Origin: an uncultured Bacteroidales bacterium
GTDB lineage: Bacteria; Bacteroidota; Bacteroidia; Bacteroidales; F082
Direction of reading: 5' to 3'
Length of the DNA: 32,562 nt
Assembly: GCA_947303395.1 (NCBI GenBank)
Contig: CAMYYD010000017.1
Location: forward strand, 1-32,562
Shown: positions 24,472 through 32,562 of the stretch, piece by piece
How the letters are laid out: the number at the start of each line of letters is the position of its first letter
Position numbering within the stretch: position 1 is the stretch's first letter
Translations under genes and position numbers: made by a program
Notes under the pieces: generated by a model
The model's input: the letters and a program-made list of their open reading frames with translations, nothing else
What the model was told of the DNA's origin: nothing
Databases searched by the model: none

Positions 24472-24510
24472 CAAAGAATTTTTTAAATGGCAAGAAAAAA
24501 ATAAAAAATT

Positions 24511-25647
24511 TTGGAACGGACTGTGTTACATCTCGATTTGGACACTTTTTTCGTGTCGGTGGAGCGCCTGATAAACCCGGCGTTGGAGCGGCGTCCTGTC
24601 ATCGTGGGCGGCATGGGCGACAGGGGTGTCGTGTCGACTTGCAGCTACGAGGCGAGGCGTTTCGGCGTGCACTCGGCGCAGCCTATGCGACTGGCAAAAC
24701 AACTGTGTCCGCAGGCTGTGTTCGTCGCGGGCGATATGGAGCTTTACAGTCGTTATTCGCGCCTCGTGACGGAGATAATCGCCGATAAATCTCCCGTTTT
24801 CGAGAAAACGAGCATCGATGAGCATTATATCGACATCACTGGGATGGACCGCTTCTTTGGCTGCTACAAATGGGCTCACGAGCTGCGCGAGACGATAATG
24901 AAAAACTCGGGATTGCCAATATCTTTCGGACTTTCAGAGAATAAGACCATCTCGAAAATTGCTACCGACGAGGCTAAACCAAATGGTGAGTTGCAGGTTC
25001 TTCATCCGCAAATTCATCAGTTTCTCGACCCGCTCTCGATAGGCAAGATTCCGATGGTCGGAAACAAGACGTACCAACTGCTGCGTTCGATGGGAATAGC
25101 TACCATCGGCGACTTCCGACAGATGCCTGATGTCGTTGTCAGTCAGGCACTTGGAAAGAATGGAGTGGAAATTTGGAAGAAGGCGAACGGCATCGACACC
25201 ACGCCTGTGCAGCCTTATGAGGAACAGAAATCGCTGAGCAAGGAACATACTTTCGAGACGGACACTATCGACATGGTTTTGCTGAAGAGCGTCCTTGCAA
25301 GGATGGTGGAGCGTTTGGCATTCGAGATGCGCTCGCAAACCAAACTGACGGGCTGCGTGACGGTGAAAATCCGCTATTCTGATTTCGACACGCACACCAT
25401 GCAGCGGCAGATTCCGTACACCTCGTTCGACCACCTTTTGTTAACGACGGTTTACGATATCTTCGACAGGCTTTACGACCGCCGCATGCTCATCCGACTG
25501 ATAGGAGTGAAGTTCAGCAGTCTCGTAGGCGGCACACAGCAGCTCGATTTGTTTGACGACACCGCTGAAATGACCAATCTCTACGGTGCTTTAGACAAGA
25601 TAAGGAAAAGATTTGGGAAAAATGCAATTCATAAGGCATGTATTTGA
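24511..25647 (+). CDS. dinB: Y-family DNA polymerase (DinB/Pol IV type), TTG start
   Basis: This 378-residue translesion polymerase has the catalytic acids D9 (HLDLDTFFVSVE), D103 and E104 (TSIDEHYIDIT), the numbering nearly identical to E. coli DinB. The thumb and little-finger regions are complete. A beta-clamp motif QLDLF lies near the C-terminus (GGTQQLDLFDD). The start is TTG: an in-frame TAA sits three codons before, no ATG is available, and ERTVLHLDLDTFF aligns with normal DinB N-termini. The stop overlaps the dnaE start by ten bases. This part of the window looks visibly richer in G+C than its neighbours. DinB rather than ImuB is favoured because the catalytic acids are intact. Confidence 0.92.
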   Translation: MERTVLHLDLDTFFVSVERLINPALERRPVIVGGMGDRGVVSTCSYEARRFGVHSAQPMRLAKQLCPQAVFVAGDMELYSRYSRLVTEIIADKSPVFEKTSIDEHYIDITGMDRFFGCYKWAHELRETIMKNSGLPISFGLSENKTISKIATDEAKPNGELQVLHPQIHQFLDPLSIGKIPMVGNKTYQLLRSMGIATIGDFRQMPDVVVSQALGKNGVEIWKKANGIDTTPVQPYEEQKSLSKEHTFETDTIDMVLLKSVLARMVERLAFEMRSQTKLTGCVTVKIRYSDFDTHTMQRQIPYTSFDHLLLTTVYDIFDRLYDRRMLIRLIGVKFSSLVGGTQQLDLFDDTAEMTNLYGALDKIRKRFGKNAIHKACI

Positions 25648-28547
25648 ACGTCCGGTCATATTGCAGCTTGTGCTACGGCACGATTTCCATCGAGAATCTG
25701 GTGGAGCAGGCGAGTCGTATGCATATCCCGGCGATGGCGCTCACCGACATCAACAACACCATGGGAATTGTCGATTTCGTCTTCGAATGCAAAAAATACG
25801 GTATCAAACCGATTGCAGGATGCGAGTTTCGAAATGGAGACGAGCTGCTTTACGTCGCAATTGCCATAAACAACGAGGGATTCCGGGAAATCAACGAGAC
25901 GCTGACGCAGCACAACATCAGCAAGATACCTTATAATATAGATGCGCCGCAGTGGAACAATGTTGCCGTAATTTATCCTTTCGGGAAACGGAAAATTACG
26001 CAACTCAATGATAATGAATTCATAGGCGTTAGATTGTCGCAGGTGTCGCGTCTTCTGACTTCTGATTTGCGAAAACATCAGGAAAAGCTGCTGATAGCGC
26101 AACCAGTTACTTTTCTTGACGAGAAATCGTTTGAGGTGCATAAAAACCTCCGCGCAATCGATCAAAACGTTTTGATTTCAAGACTCGAAAACCACGCTTC
26201 CGCCGATGAGATACTGCTTCCGCCAGAAAAATTACAGGCTGCCTATGCTCTTTTCCCAGAGATTATAAAAACGACGCAAGCGGTTGTGGATCAATGTGGT
26301 ATAGATTTTGATTTTGATACGCCGAAAAATAAAAAAACGTTTACTGATAGCGTTTACGACGATGTTGAACTGCTGAGAAAAATGGCGTTCGACGGAATGA
26401 AATACCGTTATGGATTGCAAAACAAAGAGGCTTATAGGCGAATCGAGAAAGAGCTTGAAATCATCGAGAACATGCATTTTGCCTCGTATTTCTTGATTGC
26501 CGCCGACATTGTACGGTATTCGATGTCGAAGGGAATTTACCATGTCGGACGTGGCAGCGGTGCCAACAGTATCGTGGCTTACTGCTTGAGAATCACTGAT
26601 GTGGATCCGATAAGCCTCGACCTTTATTTTGAGAGATTTTTAAACCCGAAACGCAGTAGTCCGCCAGATTTTGACATCGATTACTCGTGGAAAGACCGTG
26701 ACGAGATTCATCGTTACATCTTCAGTCGTTATGAAGATAGGCATGTGGCGTTGTTGGGTGCCACCACCACATTTCGGGATCGTTCGGTGTTGCATGAAAT
26801 TGGCAAGGTGCACGGTGTTCCAAAAAATGATCCATTGCCGCGCTCGGTCTTCGACCTCGCGCAGCAAATCCTCGACTTCCCGAATGTCCGCTCCATTCAT
26901 GCCGGCGGTGTTTTGATAACTGAGGAACCTATAACTTGTTACTCTGCCCTCGACATGCCTCCGAAAGGCTTCCTGACTACGCAGTGGGATATGTATGTCG
27001 CTGAGCGTCTGCGAGTTGAGAAACTTGATATCCTCAGTCAACGTGGCATCGGGCATATTATGGATGCAGTTGGGATGATAAAGAAAAATCGAGGTGTAAG
27101 CATTGATATTCATAGAGTTGAGGATTTTAAAAAAGACGAAAAAGTTAAGAATCTGCTTCGCAACGCTGAGACAAACGGCTGCTTTTATATTGAGAGCCCG
27201 GCAATGCGCGGACTGCTTCGGAAGCTGCGTTGTGACGACTACAAAACTTTGGTTGCGGCGAGCTCCATCATCCGTCCGGGAGTGGCAAAATCGGGTATGA
27301 TGCGGCAGTATATTCAGCGTTTTCATGATCCGCAACATATTGATTATCTGCATCCTGTGTTGAAGGAACAGCTCGAGGAGACATATGGCGTGATGGTGTA
27401 TCAGGAAGATGTTTTGAAGGTGTGTCATTATTTCGCAGGTCTTGATCTTTCGGATGCCGACGTTCTGCGCCGCATGATGAACCATAAAAGCCGTCGCAAA
27501 GACGAGATGCTAGAGCTGACAAAAAAGTTTTTTGACAATTGTAAATCAAGAGGTTATAGCGATGCGGTGACGAACGAGGTGTGGCGGCAGATTGAGTCGT
27601 TTGCAGGCTATTCGTTCTCGAAAGCGCACTCGGCATCGTACGCCGTGGAGAGTTTTCAGAGCCTTTTTTTGAAAGCGTATTTTCCGCTCGAGTTTCAGGT
27701 GGCGGTGATAAACAACTTTGGCGGTTTCTATCCTACATGGGTGTATTTCAATGAGTTGCGACGACAAGGTGGTGTTATTCATCTGCCGTGCGTCAATATG
27801 AGTGAATATTTGACCACATTGCATGGTCGGGTGGCTTACATCGGCTTCGTGCATATGCAAGGTCTGGAGACTGAACTTGCGCAAAATATTGTAAATGAAC
27901 GACTTGCAAACGGAAAATATCGTGGCTTGAGCGATTTTATGGAGCGGCTGCACCCAAAAATGGAGCAGATGGTGATTTTGATTCGCAGCGGCGCGTTTGT
28001 GTTTACGGGCAAAAGTAAGCCTATGCTGCTTTGGGAGGCTCATGCCAAAAACGCAAAGATGTCGTCATACCGAAATAAATTTCATGGAATGCGAGGTTGC
28101 TTGTTTGGGCCTCAAAATGTTGATTATCAACTGCCAGCGATGCAGTCGCAGCCGCTTGAAGACGCTTATGATGAGATTGAACTTTTTGGTTTTCCGGTCA
28201 CGATGACGTGGTTCGACATGCTGAAAACGCGATTCAGGGGAGAGGCTCTTGCAAAAAATATGCTGCAACATGTTGGAAATCAATATCGTATGCTTGGACA
28301 TCTGGTTAGTTTGAAATATGTGAAGACTTCAAAAGGCGACTTGATGCACTTCGCCAACTTTTTGGATGCCAACGGCGATGTTTTTGATGCCACTGTCTTT
28401 CCTAACGTATTGAAAATGTATCCGTTTCAAGGTAACGGCACCTACCTGATGCTCGGCAAAATCGTCGAGGAATTCGGTCACCCCAGCATTGAGGTGCAGA
28501 AACTGGCCAAAATGGAAATTCTACCAGACCCTAGAGCGAAGGATTAA
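25638..28547 (+). CDS. C-family DNA polymerase III alpha subunit, DnaE2/ImuC-like
   Basis: This 969-residue replicative-type polymerase is paired with dinB. The N-terminal PHP domain (1-200) is degenerate: the usual HxH is NVR at residues 4-6 and the TDH is TDI in ALTDINN, so its metal site is probably dead. The polymerase active site is present: GRGSGANSIVAYC (about 309-321), D346 and D348 in PPDFDIDYSW, and the third Asp D464 in KLDILSQRG. The HhH and OB parts follow; no obvious clamp motif is seen at the end. It is shorter than the main DnaE (about 1150-1250) and fits the translesion or accessory class. It overlaps dinB by ten bases and the convergent 28544 gene by four. Confidence 0.88.
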   Translation: MYLNVRSYCSLCYGTISIENLVEQASRMHIPAMALTDINNTMGIVDFVFECKKYGIKPIAGCEFRNGDELLYVAIAINNEGFREINETLTQHNISKIPYNIDAPQWNNVAVIYPFGKRKITQLNDNEFIGVRLSQVSRLLTSDLRKHQEKLLIAQPVTFLDEKSFEVHKNLRAIDQNVLISRLENHASADEILLPPEKLQAAYALFPEIIKTTQAVVDQCGIDFDFDTPKNKKTFTDSVYDDVELLRKMAFDGMKYRYGLQNKEAYRRIEKELEIIENMHFASYFLIAADIVRYSMSKGIYHVGRGSGANSIVAYCLRITDVDPISLDLYFERFLNPKRSSPPDFDIDYSWKDRDEIHRYIFSRYEDRHVALLGATTTFRDRSVLHEIGKVHGVPKNDPLPRSVFDLAQQILDFPNVRSIHAGGVLITEEPITCYSALDMPPKGFLTTQWDMYVAERLRVEKLDILSQRGIGHIMDAVGMIKKNRGVSIDIHRVEDFKKDEKVKNLLRNAETNGCFYIESPAMRGLLRKLRCDDYKTLVAASSIIRPGVAKSGMMRQYIQRFHDPQHIDYLHPVLKEQLEETYGVMVYQEDVLKVCHYFAGLDLSDADVLRRMMNHKSRRKDEMLELTKKFFDNCKSRGYSDAVTNEVWRQIESFAGYSFSKAHSASYAVESFQSLFLKAYFPLEFQVAVINNFGGFYPTWVYFNELRRQGGVIHLPCVNMSEYLTTLHGRVAYIGFVHMQGLETELAQNIVNERLANGKYRGLSDFMERLHPKMEQMVILIRSGAFVFTGKSKPMLLWEAHAKNAKMSSYRNKFHGMRGCLFGPQNVDYQLPAMQSQPLEDAYDEIELFGFPVTMTWFDMLKTRFRGEALAKNMLQHVGNQYRMLGHLVSLKYVKTSKGDLMHFANFLDANGDVFDATVFPNVLKMYPFQGNGTYLMLGKIVEEFGHPSIEVQKLAKMEILPDPRAKD

Positions 28548-29014
28548 ATATCCAACCCCGGTGCGTCGACACTTAGCATGTTGAACAAATCATCGATTCC
28601 CATGCTGTCGAGGATGCGCTGGACAAATGGAGCATGCTTGCCTTGCTCTGGCGTGAAACCGTCTTGCTGAATCTCGTTTTTCAAGAAATTGTTGAGCTTC
28701 TCGAAGACTTGATCGTTCAAATCCCAGCAAAAATAGTGGTCGCTGTCGGTAAAGAAATCGAAGATATCCTTGCCATGCTCGCGACGCACTCCGTGGAAAT
28801 TGTCAGCCACGATGTAACGCGTCAGGCCGAAAGGGTAGAGGTCGGTGATGAGCTCACACTCGTCCTGCAACGAGAGCGAACACACTCCGTTATCATTGAT
28901 TTTAAACTCGCCGCCGATGCGCGGACGATGAGTCTTGTAATAAAAATCTTTAGCCTTTTTTGCGTCGTCTTCACTCGGAAAACGCATGTAAAAATCGTAA
29001 AATTTGTGTTCCAC
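28544..29014 (-). CDS. Protein of unknown function, GTG start
   Basis: This 156-residue soluble protein has no signal peptide or membrane helix. I do not recognise it. The start is GTG at 29014; an internal ATG at 28987 is the alternative. A -7 box lies 26 bases upstream of the GTG, which favours the longer form. It has a mixed charge pattern, with blocks such as FYMRFPSEDDAKKAKDFYY, DLYPFGLTRYIVADNF and a Phe-rich HYFCWDLNDQVFEKLNNFL. The C-terminus ends in a short acidic helix. It ends inside dnaE with a four-base overlap, tail to tail. It could be an immunity-like or regulatory protein, but nothing in the sequence decides this. Confidence 0.65.
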   Translation of the reverse strand: MEHKFYDFYMRFPSEDDAKKAKDFYYKTHRPRIGGEFKINDNGVCSLSLQDECELITDLYPFGLTRYIVADNFHGVRREHGKDIFDFFTDSDHYFCWDLNDQVFEKLNNFLKNEIQQDGFTPEQGKHAPFVQRILDSMGIDDLFNMLSVDAPGLDI

Positions 29015-29039
29015 TGCCTGATAAAATTATTTCGAAATG

Positions 29040-29047
29040 CAAAATTA
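29040..29047 (-). promoter_or_regulatory. -7 box for the 28544 gene
   Basis: The minus strand reads TAATTTTG, matching TAnnTTTG, 26 bases before the GTG at 29014. Confidence 0.45.
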
Positions 29048-29081
29048 CGAAAAAAAATGACGGTGGTATGAAATTTTTATG

Positions 29082-29089
29082 TAATTTTA
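29082..29089 (+). promoter_or_regulatory. Near-consensus -7 box for the first C10 protease
   Basis: TAATTTTA differs from TAnnTTTG at the last base, 35 bases before the ATG at 29125. It is the best plus-strand candidate in this gap. Confidence 0.3.
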
Positions 29090-29124
29090 CAAGCTTAAAA
29101 TTAGAGAATAAAAAGTACTTAAAA

Positions 29125-31416
29125 ATGAAGAAATTATTAGTAATAGTTGCTGCCCTCGTGGTGTTCGCAGGACAGATGTTCGCAAATCCGGTTGATGTAA
29201 ATACAGCCAAGGATTTAGGAGTTAAGTATTTGAAAAACAATGTGGTATCGGCTAAAAACATCGCCGATGCACAGCATGTCTACACTTTGAGTAGTGAAGA
29301 AGGTGTTGCCTATCTTTATGTCTTCAACTATGACAATGGTTTTGTTGTGATGGCAGCTGATGACCGCGCATATCCAGTTTTAGGCTATGGCGAAGACGAC
29401 ATTTTCGATATTAATGCCATTCCTGATGGAATGAGATATTATCTCGGTCATTATGGCAGACAGATTCAATATGCCATTGACAATGATTTGGTTGCAGAAG
29501 AAGATGTCGTTGAGCAATGGAATCTTCTCCGTGAGGAAGGCGTCATTATGAAGACCAGAATGAACAAGGCTGTGCAGCCTCTTTTGGCAACCACTTGGGA
29601 TCAGGGCTGGCCTTATAACTACTATGCACCAACATGCACCAGCTATTGGACAAATAACCACTGCTATGCAGGTTGCGTGGCTACCGCTATGAGTCAGTGC
29701 ATGAAGTACTGGAACTGGCCAGTGACTGGTGTGGGTGAACATTCATACAACACAAGTTCTTATCCTGGTAATGGCGCTACATTATCGGCAAACTTCGGTG
29801 CGACGACTTACGAATGGTCAATCATGCCGAACTCGGTTTCTTCAGCTAATGCTGGCGGTTTGGCTGTGGCATTGTTGATGTATCATTGCGGTATTGCGGT
29901 GAATATGGACTATTCTCCAGATGGTAGCGGCGCTCAGACTGGAGACGCTGTGGATGCATTGATTGAACATTTCAGATATGGATCATGCACTAATCTTCAA
30001 TATCGTGATTATTTCACATTGACAGAATGGGAAGATATGCTCATAAATAGCTTCGACCACGGTATTCCTACAATCTATGCTGGCCAAGGCAATGACGGTG
30101 GTCACGCATTCAACTGCGACGGTTACAACGACCAGCGTAAATTCCATTTCAACTGGGGATGGAGTGGTCAATACAACAACACATATTACTCAATTGACGC
30201 TTTGAATACCGGTAACGGCAGCTTCAATACTTATCAGAGAGTGATTTTAAACATGATTCCTGATTATGTCTACGACGCTATGGTGCCGGCTATCACAAAT
30301 ATGACAGCAGCTCCTGTTGACGCAATTACCAAGACAGTTGATGTCAACTTTACATTGCCTACACAATCGATGTCGGGTGTGGCACTCACATCAGCTGAAC
30401 AGGTCGTTTTGAAACGTAATGGTGTGACAATCCATACTTTCAACAACGTTCAGGCTGGTGAAAGCATGACATATGAGGATGTTGTCTCTGATTATGGCGC
30501 ATACGAATATACTATCGTCGGTTATAACAACAATCAAGCAGGTGAGGATTACTCGCAGATTGCGATAGTAGGTCCTAACTGCACATGGAAAGTCGTGGGA
30601 ACAACCACTAACTTCCAAGGTTGGAACGGCGGTATGTTAAAGTTCGTCGGCGCTAACGGCACTGTTTTCAAAAAGGTGACAATGTCTAACTCATCACCAC
30701 TGTCAGAGAAATTCCAGATTCCGGAAGGCGACTTCACAATTCAGTGGGGTGCTCCATCGTCAACAGTTCAGACAATGTCGGTGACATTGAAGAATTCGGC
30801 AAATCAGAGCGTTTACAGCTTTAACGGATCTTCAACACAGCTGAACGGTACGGTTTTCACAGGTAACAACGACTGCCCGAGCTGCACCGCACCAACAGGA
30901 TTTGCCGGTGAATTCACTTATCAGAATGGCATGAGCGGAACACTTCTTTCATGGAACTGCGACTATGCTCCTTCAAAATTTAAGATTTACAGAAGCGATG
31001 ATGGCGTTGAATATGCTGAAATCGGCAATGTCGATGGCGCTGTTCTTGAATATTTCGACGCTGTGGAAAACGGCACCTATTATTATAAGGTGACTGCTTT
31101 CAGCTCGGCTTGCGAGTCGAATCCTGCAATAACATCAGAAGATACTGATTATGTGGTAGTTACTGTGGCAATGGTGGCTGAGAACTCTATCAATGCAAAG
31201 ATTTATCCTAACCCGACCACTGGCAATCTAAAGATTGAGGCTGAAGCCATGAATTCAGTGGCAGTGTTTAATCTTGTCGGTCAGAAGGTTTACGAAGATA
31301 ATATTAATTGTGACGAGTGCGTTATCAATATGAAAGAATTCGGAAGTGGAATTTACATGGTGAAAATCCAGACCACGACAGGTACAACGACACAAAAAGT
31401 GACAGTAATTGAATAA
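29125..31416 (+). CDS. Secreted C10 (streptopain-like) cysteine protease with T9SS sorting domain
   Basis: I start at the ATG at 29125 (763 residues), because it begins a clear signal peptide (MKKLLVIVAALVVFAGQMFA). The longer frame from 28960 has none. A propeptide (about 22-150) is followed by the catalytic domain: nucleophile C184 in YAGCVATAMSQCMKYW, H327 in GGHAFNCDGY, and NWGWSG near 341. These match SpeB and Bacteroidota relatives such as interpain and PrtT. Beta domains follow: an Ig-like stretch, an Fn3-like domain near 588-690, then a T9SS type A sorting domain from KIYPNP (692) to the end. It should be exported by T9SS, matching the PorT-like gene at 139. A paralogue lies 42 bases downstream. 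Confidence 0.93.
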   Translation: MKKLLVIVAALVVFAGQMFANPVDVNTAKDLGVKYLKNNVVSAKNIADAQHVYTLSSEEGVAYLYVFNYDNGFVVMAADDRAYPVLGYGEDDIFDINAIPDGMRYYLGHYGRQIQYAIDNDLVAEEDVVEQWNLLREEGVIMKTRMNKAVQPLLATTWDQGWPYNYYAPTCTSYWTNNHCYAGCVATAMSQCMKYWNWPVTGVGEHSYNTSSYPGNGATLSANFGATTYEWSIMPNSVSSANAGGLAVALLMYHCGIAVNMDYSPDGSGAQTGDAVDALIEHFRYGSCTNLQYRDYFTLTEWEDMLINSFDHGIPTIYAGQGNDGGHAFNCDGYNDQRKFHFNWGWSGQYNNTYYSIDALNTGNGSFNTYQRVILNMIPDYVYDAMVPAITNMTAAPVDAITKTVDVNFTLPTQSMSGVALTSAEQVVLKRNGVTIHTFNNVQAGESMTYEDVVSDYGAYEYTIVGYNNNQAGEDYSQIAIVGPNCTWKVVGTTTNFQGWNGGMLKFVGANGTVFKKVTMSNSSPLSEKFQIPEGDFTIQWGAPSSTVQTMSVTLKNSANQSVYSFNGSSTQLNGTVFTGNNDCPSCTAPTGFAGEFTYQNGMSGTLLSWNCDYAPSKFKIYRSDDGVEYAEIGNVDGAVLEYFDAVENGTYYYKVTAFSSACESNPAITSEDTDYVVVTVAMVAENSINAKIYPNPTTGNLKIEAEAMNSVAVFNLVGQKVYEDNINCDECVINMKEFGSGIYMVKIQTTTGTTTQKVTVIE

Positions 31417-31458
31417 GGAAATAAGTAAAATCAAATTATTAATCTAATCTTAATTAAA

Positions 31459-32562
31459 ATGAAAAAATTATTATCATTAGTAATCGCTGTGATTCTCGGC
31501 ATTGGTGCAATGTACGCGAATCCTGTCGATGTGACTACAGCCAAGTCATTGGGACAGATGTTTGTCCAGGCTAACTTTGAAAAGACAATGAGAGCTGATC
31601 TTCAGCTTTATTACACAGTGACATCTGACAATGGTGAACCATGTGTTTATGTTTTCAACATTGGTAACGAAGGTTTTGTTATGGTCGCTGCTTCTGACAA
31701 TGTGCGTCCGATCCTCGCTTATTCGGAAAATGGCCCATTCGATGCAAGCAACCCATACAATGGTGCTATGTTTATGCTCGATACTTATAAAAACAGTATC
31801 AGCTACGCTATTGAGAAAAACATCGCCGCAACACCAGATATTGCAGGTCAGTGGGAATCACTCCGCAACTGCGGTAAGTTGAGCAATAGCAGACAAGGAA
31901 CAGTTGGACCACTTGTTACTACAAAGTGGAATCAGAACAGCCCATATAACCTCTATGCTCCGGCAGCAGCAGGTGGTCCTGGCGGACGTTGCTATGCAGG
32001 TTGTGTTGCAACAGCAATGAGCCAGGTGATGAAATATTGGGATCATCCGGCACAAGGTACTGGCAGCCATTCATACTACTGCCCAGGCTATGGTCAGCAG
32101 TCGGCAAACTTCGGTGCTACCACATACCACTGGGATTTGATGCCAAGAACATTGAGCGGCGCTTCACAGGAACAGATTGAGGCTGTCGCAACTCTTATGT
32201 ATCACTGCGCTGTTGCTGTCAACATGGGCTTTGCTCCTGATGGCAGTGGTGCTTATTCAGCTGACGTTCCACAAGCGATGGCAAACTACTTCGATTATAA
32301 CTCTTGCACCCAGAAACAAAGAAGTTCATACTCACTTGCCAACTGGGTTAGCATGTTGAAAGCTGAATTCGACCTTGGCCGCCCAGTATATTATTCAGGT
32401 CACAGTTCAGAAGGCGGTCACGCATTCGTCGCTGATGGATATGATGAAGATGACTTTATCCATTTCAATTTCGGATGGAGCGGCTCAGATGATGACTTCT
32501 ATCAGGTCGACGCTATCGACTATAACAACAGCGCAGCAGCTATCTTCAACTATGTTCCAACA
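31459..32562 (+). CDS. Second C10-family cysteine protease, cut by window end
   Basis: The reading frame opens with ATG at 31459 and has no stop before the window edge (368 codons seen). A signal peptide (MKKLLSLVIAVILGIGAMYA) is followed by a propeptide parallel to the first protease: NPVDVTTAKSLGQ here, NPVDVNTAKDLGV there. Catalytic C182 lies in YAGCVATAMSQVMKYW, H321 in GGHAFVADGY, and FNFGWSG follows. The catalytic core is therefore complete, and the missing part should hold beta domains and perhaps a sorting domain. It follows the first protease by 42 A/T-rich bases with no strong terminator, so the two may be co-transcribed. They look like tandem duplicates that have diverged. Confidence 0.92.
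   Translation, partial: MKKLLSLVIAVILGIGAMYANPVDVTTAKSLGQMFVQANFEKTMRADLQLYYTVTSDNGEPCVYVFNIGNEGFVMVAASDNVRPILAYSENGPFDASNPYNGAMFMLDTYKNSISYAIEKNIAATPDIAGQWESLRNCGKLSNSRQGTVGPLVTTKWNQNSPYNLYAPAAAGGPGGRCYAGCVATAMSQVMKYWDHPAQGTGSHSYYCPGYGQQSANFGATTYHWDLMPRTLSGASQEQIEAVATLMYHCAVAVNMGFAPDGSGAYSADVPQAMANYFDYNSCTQKQRSSYSLANWVSMLKAEFDLGRPVYYSGHSSEGGHAFVADGYDEDDFIHFNFGWSGSDDDFYQVDAIDYNNSAAAIFNYVPT

Noticed and set aside
23600..25650. Horizontal transfer of the polymerase cassette
   Set aside because: This stretch looks somewhat richer in G+C, but I cannot compute composition. There are no integrase, att sites, tRNA or flanking repeats, so transfer is not claimed.
26640..27485. A 281-codon minus-strand open frame opposite dnaE
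   Set aside because: It is antisense to the polymerase active-site region, with no family resemblance and no operon partner.
28566..28610. Inverted repeat CGACA...AGCATG / CATGCTGTCG as a dnaE terminator
   Set aside because: The stem has a three-base bulge, a 20-base loop and no T-run, so chance is likely.
28960..29124. N-terminal extension of the first C10 protease
   Set aside because: The extra 55 residues overlap the opposing gene and contain no signal peptide. The ATG at 29125 gives a perfect one.

Overview
This window is a piece of a Bacteroidales-type (phylum Bacteroidota) chromosome, probably from an uncultured or host-associated member. The evidence is consistent across the window: a PorT-like type IX secretion (T9SS) protein and a secreted protease with a T9SS C-terminal sorting domain; -7 promoter boxes of the Bacteroidota form TAnnTTTG in front of many genes, with few recognisable Shine-Dalgarno sites; a parA-parB-DUF5683-dapB-lepB gene order; and Bacteroidota-restricted families (DUF5683, the DUF3276/PUR protein, a DUF7935-like membrane protein). 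Coding density is very high and no gap between genes exceeds about 140 bases. I saw no rRNA, tRNA, CRISPR array, integrase or transposase.

Layout. (1) 139-3209, minus strand: aminotransferase, heptose-7-phosphate kinase, PorT-like protein. (2) 3345-5822, plus strand: a small membrane protein, then lpxD and lpxC for lipid A. LpxC ends without the FabZ domain usually fused to it in this phylum. (3) 5819-14590, minus strand: one very compact eight-gene run, parA-parB-DUF5683-dapB-lepB-ftsK-lolA-like-glycosyltransferase, with nearly every junction overlapping or abutting. It joins chromosome segregation, division, signal peptide removal and envelope building. (4) 14726-16720, minus strand: a PUR-family nucleic-acid binding protein, an exported SGNH hydrolase and a DnaQ-like exonuclease. 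(5) 16792-22509: a secreted tricorn-like protease, converging end to end with a secreted GH20 hexosaminidase. (6) 22590-23501: a lipoprotein made of two similar halves. (7) 23586-28547: a DNA-damage tolerance cassette, with a self-cleaving-type S24/XRE regulator divergent from a Y-family polymerase (TTG start) that overlaps a DnaE2-like C-family polymerase whose PHP domain has lost visible metal ligands. (8) 28544-29014: an unknown protein converging on dnaE. (9) 29125 to the right edge: two tandem secreted C10 (streptopain-like) cysteine proteases; the second is cut by the window end.

How the genes work together: envelope construction (heptose kinase, LpxD, LpxC, LolA-like, glycosyltransferase), protein export (LepB, PorT) and secreted hydrolases (tricorn, hexosaminidase, SGNH, C10 proteases) dominate, beside a replication, segregation and repair set (ParAB, FtsK, exonuclease, polymerase cassette).

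The observations most worth a second look are a 30-bp palindrome that is intergenic and terminator-like at 14669-14702 and recurs as exactly ten in-frame codons inside the glycosyltransferase gene at 6782-6811; the polymerase cassette; the unfused LpxC; and terminator-like hairpins placed inside the coding sequence of the opposing gene at two convergent gene ends.
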